Notes under the pieces: generated by a model
Seen by the model: the letters and a program-made list of their open reading frames with translations, nothing else
The model's database searches: none
Told to the model about the DNA's origin: nothing
Origin: Streptomyces sp. Tu6071
Lineage (GTDB): Bacteria > Actinomycetota > Actinomycetes > Streptomycetales > Streptomycetaceae
Reading direction: 5' to 3'
Assembly (NCBI RefSeq): GCF_000213055.1
Contig: NZ_CM001165.1
Coordinates: forward strand, 4,424,945 to 4,488,944
DNA length: 64,000 nucleotides
Shown here: one piece after another, positions 45,020 to 52,078 of the stretch
Numbering within the stretch: position 1 is the first letter of the stretch
Layout: the number at the start of each line of letters is the position of its first letter
Program-made: the position numbers and the translations under genes

Positions 45020-45755
45020 TCAGAGCACGCGAGCGCGGCGTTCCATCGCCTCGTGCGCCTCCCCTTCCGTCTCGTAGACCTCGCACATGTGGCGCCGGTC
45101 GGGCGTCGCCGTGTGCTCGACCTCCCACAGGGACACCCTCGGTCCCGTCCAGGAGGAGGAAGGCGTGCTCGTAGAGCGCGAAGCCGATACCGGCGGTGGC
45201 CCGCAGTCCCGGACGCGTGAACGCCTGGGTGATCTCGTGCGCGAAGGCGTTCCGCAGAAGGTCGGCGATGTCCTCGCGCGGGCAGTCCTCGTTCTCGGCC
45301 CGGCGCAGCAGCCGGCGGGCGTGGTCGGCCGAGTTGTCCGGGACGTACTCGCGGTGCGGGACGGTCTCCTCGGCGATCAGGTCGGCGGCGGACGGCTCGT
45401 CGTCGGACGACCACGTGTGCCACTCCGTCGGCCCGAAGGGGTCGCGCGAAGCGGCCACCCTGGCTTCCTCGGGGTCCGCGTAGACCTCGTGGAGCGTCTC
45501 GTCGCCGGGAGCGCCGCGCCGTGTGATCTCCCACAGGGTGAGATCACTGCCGTCGGGCAGCAACCAGCAGTGGCGGTAGGTCTCCTGGTGCAGCGTGGCG
45601 CTGTGGTGCGCCGAGTGCAGGGAGGTGTCGTGGGCGAGTGCGGAGTCGAGCCGAGACAGGATCTCGTCGGGCAGTTCGAATGAGTTGAGGGCGCGTCCAA
45701 GCAGTCGCATGAGGGGGTTCTCCGGCGACTCAGGTGTCTCGTACGGAACGCTCAA
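45020..45755 (-). pseudogene. DUF6227 family protein, single-base frameshift near its 3' end
   Basis: The frame runs correctly from TTG at 45755 (SVPYETPESPENPLMRLLG, preceded by GGGAG) through YEHAFLLLDGTE. There an extra C in the run 45136-45138 shifts it into a spurious extension ending at 44664. Removing one base restores VSLWEVEHTATPDRRHMCEV and YETEGEAHEAMERRARVL, then TGA at 45020-45022, giving 244 residues, a natural family length. The protein appears to hold two similar modules, since LLPDGSDLTLWEITRR parallels LLLDGTEVSLWEVEHT. The function is unknown. It may be a base-calling error in a C run or a real mutation. Confidence 0.85.
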
Positions 45756-46432
45756 GGCATCTCCCGGCGTTGCTGCATGTCACCTCGTGGGTGCATACCG
45801 TAGCCCTATGGTTGGACATCATGTCCGGGAATCGTGAAAACGAACGAAGGCCGTGGGAAGTTCCCGCACATGCCGTCGTCGTATGCCCCGAATCCGGAAG
45901 CGACGCTCGGAAGGTAGCGCCAAGTGTCGCCGAGGCGGAAGACGGCACGCTTGTACGGAAACTGACGCCTCGTCCACCCAAAGGGTTGCCCTCCGCCGCT
46001 CAAACCCGGGCGGCGATGTCGAGCCCGCCGTCCCTCGCCGACGCCGTGCCCTTGGCGGGGCAAGAGCACCGCCCCCGGGAGCCGTGCGGCGCATGGTCGC
46101 TCGCACCTCGACGCCCGGCCCGGCCGCCCGCCGTGGGGGAGGCCAGCGGGGGCTGCGGGGTCGCACGGCATCCAAGGTGGTGCGGATGCGCGCGAGGGGC
46201 GCCACGGCGGGCCCAGGGGGCGCCGAGGAGGGCGTGAGCGCCCCCATGAAGACCCTCGCGCAGTTTCGTCCTGCGTTCGCGCGGCCTCTCTGGCCCGTTC
46301 GGCCTGTCCGGTCTGTTCGGCCGGTACGTCCCGCTCGCCCCCGCGCCTCCGGGCCCGCATCACCGGCGCCCGCCGCTCCGGTCCGTACCGCTCGCCCGCC
46401 GGGAAACCGGAGCACGGACGTACGCTGGAGGA
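45756..46432. other. Intergenic region without supported gene
   Basis: The 677-bp stretch has a lower-GC left end (45770-45920) with promoter-like sequences, including TACGCT close to the next gene's ATG. The open frames on both strands have no recognisable domain and poor starts. Confidence 0.4.
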
Positions 46433-46831
46433 ATGAGCGAGACCCCCGAGCCGATGACCAGCCCTTCCCCGCAGCCCCTGCCGGGCCCGGCGGAGGCCGG
46501 CACGACCGGTTCGGCGGAAGAGGAGACGAACGGCCCGGAGGAGGGCCAGACGTCCCAGGACGCTCCGGGCACGGGTGAATCCGCTGTGGCCTCCCCAGAG
46601 GGGACCATCGAAGCTGTACCCGTCCCCACGGAAGCGGTAGCCGCACCCGCAGAGGACGTGGAGGCCGCCCGGCTGCGGCGGGCGAAGGCGCGCCTGGTCT
46701 TCGACGACCCGCTCTACGGGCGGGGTCGCGACGACTCCGACCGGGGCTGGGGCGACCGCCCGGTCCCGCGCGGTGGCTCGACGGCCGACCTGGCCCGCTT
46801 CCTCGACGAGAAGCCCCCGCACCACATCTGA
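46433..46831 (+). CDS. Conserved actinobacterial acidic protein, unknown function
   Basis: The 132-residue protein has a disordered Pro/Glu/Thr-rich N-terminal half. The C-terminal module looks conserved: ARLRRAKARLVFDDPLYGRG and STADLARFLDEKPPHHI. TACGCT ends six bases before the ATG, suggesting leaderless transcription. I recognise no domain. It lies convergent with mscL. Confidence 0.65.
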   Translation: MSETPEPMTSPSPQPLPGPAEAGTTGSAEEETNGPEEGQTSQDAPGTGESAVASPEGTIEAVPVPTEAVAAPAEDVEAARLRRAKARLVFDDPLYGRGRDDSDRGWGDRPVPRGGSTADLARFLDEKPPHHI

Positions 46832-46908
46832 CCGCCGAGCGCGCCGCATGAGGTCGGGCGCGCACCCCCGGCCGTGGAGAAGGCCGGGCGTGCACCCCCG
46901 GGCCTGGC

Positions 46909-47481
46909 TCAGCGCTTCGTGGGCCCCTGGCCCCCTGCCGGGCCTTCCGGCGTGCCCGGCCCCTCCGGCGGCGGTCCCGCCGTCGCTCCGGGCGCCGCCG
47001 GACCGTTCGGCGCGGACTCGCCGCGCGCGATCCGGGCCGCGACGAGTTCGTCCCTGATGTCCTTCAGTACGTCCAGCTCCGAGACCGGCACCTCGGGCGT
47101 GCCGTACTTCGCCTCCCGGCGGGCCGCCAGTCGCGACAGGTAGCGCGACATCGGCAGGACCATCAGGAAGTACACGACGGCCGCCGTGATGAGGAAGGTG
47201 AGGGCCGCGCTGAGGACCGTGCCCCACATGATCTGGATGCCCTCTGCCTCCTCGCCCCCACGCGCGGGGTTGCAAGGACTTTCCAGGCAGTAGCTGTAGT
47301 TGTCCAGGTCCTGTGTCCCGAAGGCGCCGACCACCGGGTTGATGATGCCCTTGACCACCGCGTTGACGATGTTCGTGAAGGCGGCCCCGATGACCACGGC
47401 GACCGCGAGGTCGATGACGTTGCCACGCATGAGGAAGGACTTGAAGCCTTCCCACACACCAGGCTTGCTGTTCTCGCTCAC
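46909..47481 (-). CDS. mscL: Large-conductance mechanosensitive channel MscL
   Basis: The 190-residue protein has the MscL signature FKSFLMRGNVIDLAVAVVIG in helix 1 with the gate, a periplasmic loop containing a Cys pair, and helix 2 (SAALTFLITAAVVYFLMVLP). The cytoplasmic helix region is PVSELDVLKDIRDELVAAR. A Gly/Pro-rich tail extends it beyond the usual ~140-150 residues. It opens a large pore on membrane stretch and protects against osmotic downshock. The start is GTG. Confidence 0.95.
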   Translation of the reverse strand: MSENSKPGVWEGFKSFLMRGNVIDLAVAVVIGAAFTNIVNAVVKGIINPVVGAFGTQDLDNYSYCLESPCNPARGGEEAEGIQIMWGTVLSAALTFLITAAVVYFLMVLPMSRYLSRLAARREAKYGTPEVPVSELDVLKDIRDELVAARIARGESAPNGPAAPGATAGPPPEGPGTPEGPAGGQGPTKR

Positions 47482-47688
47482 CCAAGGACCTTTCCGTATG
47501 CGTATGTTGTGCGGTGCAAACAGTCCCGCAACCTACGACATCCGTCCCGGCCCCTGTCCAATTGCCTCCCTCTATCGAGGGACTTGACACGGCCCGGTCC
47601 ACTGTCTCGCGTACGGACCCGGAGCCCGGAACCGACTTCCTCCCGCGCTTCCGGAGCAACACCCCGGCCACCTTCCGCAGCAGGCTCC

Positions 47689-48588
47689 TCAGCACGCGAC
47701 CACCGCCAGTGTGGAGGAGGCGGATGCCGCGGCGAGGTCCACTGCCGAGGCGCGGGGCACCGTGAGCACGATGACGGCGCCGGAATCCGTCGCGTCCCAG
47801 CGCGTTTCCGCGTCCGCCTCCGGCCAAACCTCCACCCCGGCGCTCTCCGGCGAGGTGCCTGTGAGGGACGTCGCCGTCCCCCGGGACGGCGAGGGCGTGG
47901 AGCTGGGCGGGCGCGGGAGGGCGACCACTCGCGCGCCGGCCACCACGACGCGGGCCGCGCGCGGGCCCGTACCGCTCACCGCGATCACGTCCACCCGGTC
48001 CCCGGGCCGCACCAGGCGCAGCCCCGCGGGCTCGGCGATCCGCACCGCCGTGCGTACGGGACGCCGGTCGGGCGCGGGCCGCGTCCCGGAGGTGTGCGCC
48101 CCGAGGCGCTGCGGCCCTGGGGCGGCCTTCGTCGGAGGAGCGTCGGCGCCCGTCGAGGGAACGGCGAGGAGAAGGCCGCCGCAGAGCGCGAGGAGCGCGA
48201 GCGCCAGGCCCCGGCCCGCGTGGCGCCGTGGCCACAGCCGGCCCAGTCCCGCACGGCGTGGCGGCAACGGAGGGAAGAGCGGAACCGTGCCGGTCGGAGG
48301 TACTTCTCGCCCCGGCGGCCCCGTCCCCGCACCGCCGCCGGACCCCGCGCCGTACAGCTCCTTGCCGGGGTCCTCGTGCCCCGTGAAGCCGGGAACGGCG
48401 TCCTCGTGGCCCCCGAAGCCAGGCCCCGAGGCCTCGCTACCTAGGAAGTCGTGCTTCGTGAAGCCATGCCCGAGGACCTCGTGCCCCGGGAACTCGTGCC
48501 CGAGGCGCATGGGTTCGTGCGGCGCTCGCGCCGGCTCGTGCGACAGGGGGGAGGGCGAGGAGAGGGGGCCGGGAGGCGTGTGCGTCAT
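47689..48588 (-). CDS. SAF-domain/CpaB-like protein with GHE-rich leader
   Basis: The 299-residue protein has a leader with repeated GHE/GHD pentapeptide-like units (LGHEF PGHEV LGHGF TKHDF), one membrane helix (GLALALLALCGGLLLAV) and an external part. In that part VRIAEPAGLRLVRPGDRVDVIAV resembles the SAF/RcpC domain of Flp pilus assembly protein CpaB. No other pilus genes are nearby. The ATG at 48588 has no clear ribosome site, so the start is uncertain; the frame extends farther upstream. Confidence 0.65.
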   Translation of the reverse strand: MTHTPPGPLSSPSPLSHEPARAPHEPMRLGHEFPGHEVLGHGFTKHDFLGSEASGPGFGGHEDAVPGFTGHEDPGKELYGAGSGGGAGTGPPGREVPPTGTVPLFPPLPPRRAGLGRLWPRRHAGRGLALALLALCGGLLLAVPSTGADAPPTKAAPGPQRLGAHTSGTRPAPDRRPVRTAVRIAEPAGLRLVRPGDRVDVIAVSGTGPRAARVVVAGARVVALPRPPSSTPSPSRGTATSLTGTSPESAGVEVWPEADAETRWDATDSGAVIVLTVPRASAVDLAAASASSTLAVVAC

Positions 48589-48732
48589 GGCGGGCGGTCC
48601 GTTCGTACGGAGGGATGGGCCCGGTGGTGACACGGGACGTGCCACCACCGCGTCCGCCGCGCGGCCGACTGAGCGCCGGTACGAAACGGACAAGCACACC
48701 CTGCCCGAGAGGACTGACACTCGATGAACGCC

Positions 48733-48766
48733 TGTGGATAACTCGGGGCTTGCTGAGATATCCACA
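48733..48766. promoter_or_regulatory. Inverted DnaA-box-like pair
   Basis: TGTGGATAA (48733-48741) and TATCCACA (48759-48766) face each other in the 238-bp gap between mtnP and the SAF gene. Both resemble the TTATCCACA DnaA box and could equally be a regulator's palindrome. Confidence 0.35.
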
Positions 48767-48826
48767 ACCCGAACGAGTGATCGCTTTCTTTCCGGCTCGA
48801 CACGGATCGCCCGAGGTGTTCTACGG

Positions 48827-49714
48827 TTACGGCAACGCGAACCCGGGGTCCCATCCCCCGAGGGCCTTCGTGCACAGGCAGGCCCGGTCCTCCGTAGCCG
48901 GAAGATCTGCCACGACGTCGAAAAGGACCGTCCGCAGTCGGTCGACGTTCGCCGCGAAGACCTCCAGCACATCCTGGTGCGAGACACCCTCCCCTGTCTC
49001 GGTGCCCGCGTCCAGGTCGGTGACCAGCGTCAACGAGGTGTAGCAAAGCTCCAGTTCACGAGCGAGCATCGCCTCCGGATGCCCGGTCATCCCGACCACC
49101 GACCAGCCCTGCGCCGCGTGCCAGCGTGATTCGGCACGGGTGGAGAACCGCGGACCCTCCACCACGACGAGCGTTCCGCCGTCCACCGCGTCCCAGTCGT
49201 GCCGCCTGGCCGTGGTGAGTGCGACGGCACGGCCCGTCGGGCAGTACGGATCGGCGGGGGAGACGTGCACGACGTTCGGCACGGCGCCGTCCGGACGTGG
49301 CTCGCCGTCGAAGTAGCTCTGGGCCCGGCTCTTCGTACGGTCGACGAACTGGTCGGGAACGAGCAGGGTGCCAGGACCGTACTCGGGCCGGAGCCCGCCC
49401 ACCGCACAGGGTCCGAGTACCTGCCGCACGCCGACCGAGCGCAGGGCCCAGAGGTTGGCGCGGTAGTTGATGCGGTGGGGCGGCAGGTGGTGATCCCGCC
49501 CGTGCCGGGGCAGGAACGCGACCTGCCGACCCGCCACCTCGCCAAGGAAGAGGGAGTCGCTCGGCGGCCCGTACGGAGTCTCGACCGAGACCTCCGTGAC
49601 GTCTTCGAGGAAGGAGTAGAAGCCTGAACCGCCGATGACCCCGATATCGGCCCGGGGCCCCGAGGGGCCCGCGGCACCGGGTACAGCGGGGCTGGTGGAG
49701 GTGGTGTTCGACAT
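48827..49714 (-). CDS. mtnP: S-methyl-5'-thioadenosine phosphorylase
   Basis: The 295-residue protein belongs to the MTAP/PNP family. Phosphate and purine-site motifs are IGVIGGSGFYSF, PRHGRDHHLPPHRINYRANL and VGMTGHPEAMLARELELCY. It splits methylthioadenosine from polyamine or homoserine lactone chemistry into adenine and methylthioribose 1-phosphate. GATAAT eight bases before the ATG suggests a leaderless mRNA. A close purine nucleoside phosphorylase activity cannot be excluded. Confidence 0.92.
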   Translation of the reverse strand: MSNTTSTSPAVPGAAGPSGPRADIGVIGGSGFYSFLEDVTEVSVETPYGPPSDSLFLGEVAGRQVAFLPRHGRDHHLPPHRINYRANLWALRSVGVRQVLGPCAVGGLRPEYGPGTLLVPDQFVDRTKSRAQSYFDGEPRPDGAVPNVVHVSPADPYCPTGRAVALTTARRHDWDAVDGGTLVVVEGPRFSTRAESRWHAAQGWSVVGMTGHPEAMLARELELCYTSLTLVTDLDAGTETGEGVSHQDVLEVFAANVDRLRTVLFDVVADLPATEDRACLCTKALGGWDPGFALP

Positions 49715-49747
49715 GGCGGCACATTATCGGGACACCACCAGGAACAC

Positions 49748-49793
49748 GTCCGGGCCCCGCCCCTCCGGCGGAGCGGAGGGAAGGGGCCCGGAC
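49748..49793. terminator. 11-bp-arm hairpin
   Basis: GTCCGGGCCCC (49748-49758) pairs with GGGGCCCGGAC (49783-49793). It lies downstream of the zinc-ribbon gene and just before mtnP. Confidence 0.6.
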
Positions 49794-49973
49794 GAGGAAG
49801 CTGGAGGTTCGTCACCGTCACTGCGGGGCCGACTCGGGATGGGAGGAGTCGGCGATCCCGGCCGAGGCCGGAGGCCGCGCGCACGCGCGAGCTACAGGTG
49901 ACGGACCTGCCCGCGCGCCCGGGAAAGTCCTGCCCGCGACCCGGCGAAGACGCCTGTCCACGGCGCGGGGACC

Positions 49974-50001
49974 GGCCTGTCCGCACTACGGGGGACAGGC
50001 C
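49974..50001 (-). terminator. Hairpin after the zinc-ribbon gene
   Basis: GGCCTGTCC (49974-49982) and GGACAGGCC (49993-50001) form a 9-bp stem about 30 bases beyond the stop codon at 50031. Confidence 0.55.
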
Positions 50002-50030
50002 CGTCCGTCGAAGGGGTTCGCAGGCAGGTC

Positions 50031-50360
50031 TCAGGCGGCGGGCGCCGGCGAGCTGCTGCTGGAGGAACTGCTGCTCGACGAGCTGGAACCGGCGTCCGAC
50101 TTCTTCTCCGTCGCGGGCTTCGCGGAGGTGTCCGAACCGGTCGACGTCGAGGGCTTGGCCGCGGGGGAGCTGCTGCTCGACGAGCCTCGGCTGTCGTTGC
50201 GGTAGAAGCCCGAGCCCTTGAAGACGATGCCGACGGCGGAGAAGACCTTCTTCAGGCGTCCCCCGCAGTTCGGGCACTCGGTGAGCGAGTCGTCCGTGAA
50301 CTTCTGGACGGCTTCCAGGCCCTCACCGCACTCGGTGCACTGGTACTGGTACGTCGGCAC
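50031..50360 (-). CDS. FmdB-type zinc-ribbon protein, Ruc-like redox chaperone candidate
   Basis: The 109-residue protein has an N-terminal zinc ribbon (YQCTECGEGLEAVQKF, CPNCGGRLKKVF; four Cys in two CxxC pairs). A disordered C-terminal half is rich in Ser and ends with 13 Ser in a row before PAPAA. M. tuberculosis Rv0991c (Ruc), of the same family and genomic neighbourhood, is a redox-regulated chaperone in the heat-shock regulon. GTG at 50360 has AGGAGGAA just upstream. A CIRCE operator overlaps its leader. Confidence 0.85.
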   Translation of the reverse strand: MPTYQYQCTECGEGLEAVQKFTDDSLTECPNCGGRLKKVFSAVGIVFKGSGFYRNDSRGSSSSSSPAAKPSTSTGSDTSAKPATEKKSDAGSSSSSSSSSSSSSPAPAA

Positions 50361-50370
50361 TTGCTTCCTC

Positions 50371-50397
50371 CTGGCACTCTGACTCGATGAGTGCTAA
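50371..50397. promoter_or_regulatory. CIRCE (HrcA) operator upstream of the zinc-ribbon gene
   Basis: On the minus strand the sequence reads TTAGCACTC, nine bases, GAGTGCCAG. The first arm is the exact CIRCE half-site and the second matches seven of nine positions of GAGTGCTAA. It ends 10 bases before the start codon, over the transcription start and ribosome site. Confidence 0.85.
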
Positions 50398-50459
50398 CGA
50401 CACTCCATAGTGACGTATTCCGCGCCGTCAGTCCACTGCCGACGTCCCCCGGTGACCGA

Positions 50460-51833
50460 TCACACGCCCGGCGCGGGCTCCTCGGCGCCCTCGGCCGGGG
50501 GCTTCGCGCCGCCCGGTACGAGTCGCTCGCGCAGGAGTGCCAGCGTGAGGAGGGCGGCCAGTGTGCCGAGGGCCGGGACCAGGAAACCGGCCTGCGAACC
50601 GTGCGCGTCCGCGAGTCTCCCCGCGGCCGTCACGGCCGCCGCCTGGCCCAGGGCCACCGCCCCGGTCAACCAGGTGAACGCCTCGGTCCTGGCCCGGCTC
50701 GGCACCAGCGCGTCGATAAGGGTGTACCCGGTCACGAGGGAGGGAGCGACGCAGAGCCCCGTCAGGAAACCGACCACCGCGAAGAGAGGAACGGAGTGCA
50801 CGGCCCACAGGGTCGAGGCCACGACGGCGAGTGCCGTGTAGCCGACGAGCAGCCGGCCGTGCGCGGGCCGCTTCCAGGCGATCGCGCCCACTGCGGCGCC
50901 CGAGAGCATGTTCCCGCAGGCGAAGATCCCGTAGAGGAGGCCGTTGACACCGGAGTGACCCGACTCCTCGGCGAAGGCCGTGAGAGACACCTGCATGCCG
51001 CCGAAGACCACCCCGATCCCGAGGAAGGCCACGATCAGCACCCGGACGCCCGGGACCCGCAGTGCCGAGGACGGGCCCGCCGTCCCCGCCCGGGGCCCCG
51101 CAGCGCCCCTTCCTGCCTGACCCGGGGCCGCCGCGCCCGGCTCCGTGCCGCTGTCCGGACCGGTCGCGGGACCGGGGTGACCGTCGCCCGGCAGGCCCGC
51201 GCGCTGGGCGGCGAAGAGCAGGCCGCCGACGAGGGTGAGCGTGGCCTCGGCGGCGAGACCGGCGACGGGGTGCACGCCCGTGCACAACGCGGTGGCGAGG
51301 ACCGGCCCGATGACGAACGTGAACTCGTCGGTGACCGATTCGAAGGCGGTTGCCGTGGGGAGGAGCGGGCTGCCGGCGAGCTTGCCCGCCCAGCGCGCCC
51401 GCACCATCGGGCCGACCTGCGGCACTGACGCGCCCGCCGGGACGGCCAGCAGGAACAGGGCCCACAGCGGGGCATCGGCAAGCGCGAGCGCGGCCAGCGC
51501 GGCGACCGAGACGGCGTGGAGGATGACGCCGGGGACGAGGACGGCGCGTTGTCCGTGGCGATCCGCGAGCCGGCCGTTCTGCGGGGCGAAGACGGCCATG
51601 GAGACACCGGTGACGGCGGCGACGGCGCCCGCGTTGCCGTACGAGCCGGTGGTATGTTCCACGAGCATGACCATGCCCATGGTCAGCATCCCGAAGGGCT
51701 GCCGGGCGGCGAAGCCCGAGAGGAGGAAGCCGGCGATGCCGGGGGTGCGCAGGAGCTGTCCGTAGCCGGGGCGACGCGGGGGCGCGTCCTTCGGGGAGCC
51801 GGTGCCGGACGAGGAGGCGACCGTGGTTGCCAC
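50460..51833 (-). CDS. MFS transporter
   Basis: The 457-residue, 12-helix carrier has the loop APQNGRLADRHGQRAVL (motif A-like) and a Gly/Ala/Pro-rich central loop. The start is GTG with AAAGGCAG upstream. It belongs to the general drug/sugar exporter type; substrate unknown. It precedes the zinc-ribbon gene on the same strand, but the CIRCE-promoter lies between, so they are probably independent units. Confidence 0.85.
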   Translation of the reverse strand: MATTVASSSGTGSPKDAPPRRPGYGQLLRTPGIAGFLLSGFAARQPFGMLTMGMVMLVEHTTGSYGNAGAVAAVTGVSMAVFAPQNGRLADRHGQRAVLVPGVILHAVSVAALAALALADAPLWALFLLAVPAGASVPQVGPMVRARWAGKLAGSPLLPTATAFESVTDEFTFVIGPVLATALCTGVHPVAGLAAEATLTLVGGLLFAAQRAGLPGDGHPGPATGPDSGTEPGAAAPGQAGRGAAGPRAGTAGPSSALRVPGVRVLIVAFLGIGVVFGGMQVSLTAFAEESGHSGVNGLLYGIFACGNMLSGAAVGAIAWKRPAHGRLLVGYTALAVVASTLWAVHSVPLFAVVGFLTGLCVAPSLVTGYTLIDALVPSRARTEAFTWLTGAVALGQAAAVTAAGRLADAHGSQAGFLVPALGTLAALLTLALLRERLVPGGAKPPAEGAEEPAPGV

Positions 51834-52078
51834 GGTGCTGCCTTTCTGCCGCCTGGTAGCGCCTCAGCGGGGAGGCACCGAGAGCTGTCCACTCGCGCGG
51901 AACTGCGGTAGATGCCAGCGCCCGGGAGGGCGTCACGGCCGCCATACGGTCGCGCCAGCTCTGCGTCAGGCAGAGTTGGTCGGTCAGTGATGCGCACCCA
52001 TCGTATGACGGGTGCGGGCGTCGGCGCGCCCTCGCCGCCGACAGCCGGCCGGCGGCGCCGAGGGCCGGTCCCGCCAGC
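51834..52078. other. Intergenic region before the MFS gene
   Basis: Holds the MFS promoter and a small hairpin (GCACCC/GGGTGC near 51993-52014) that may end the antiporter transcript. No gene is seen. Confidence 0.4.

Noticed and set aside
45734..46237. Plus-strand frame of 167 residues in the gap before 46433
   Set aside because: It overlaps the DUF6227 start, has biased composition without a recognisable domain, and lacks a ribosome site.
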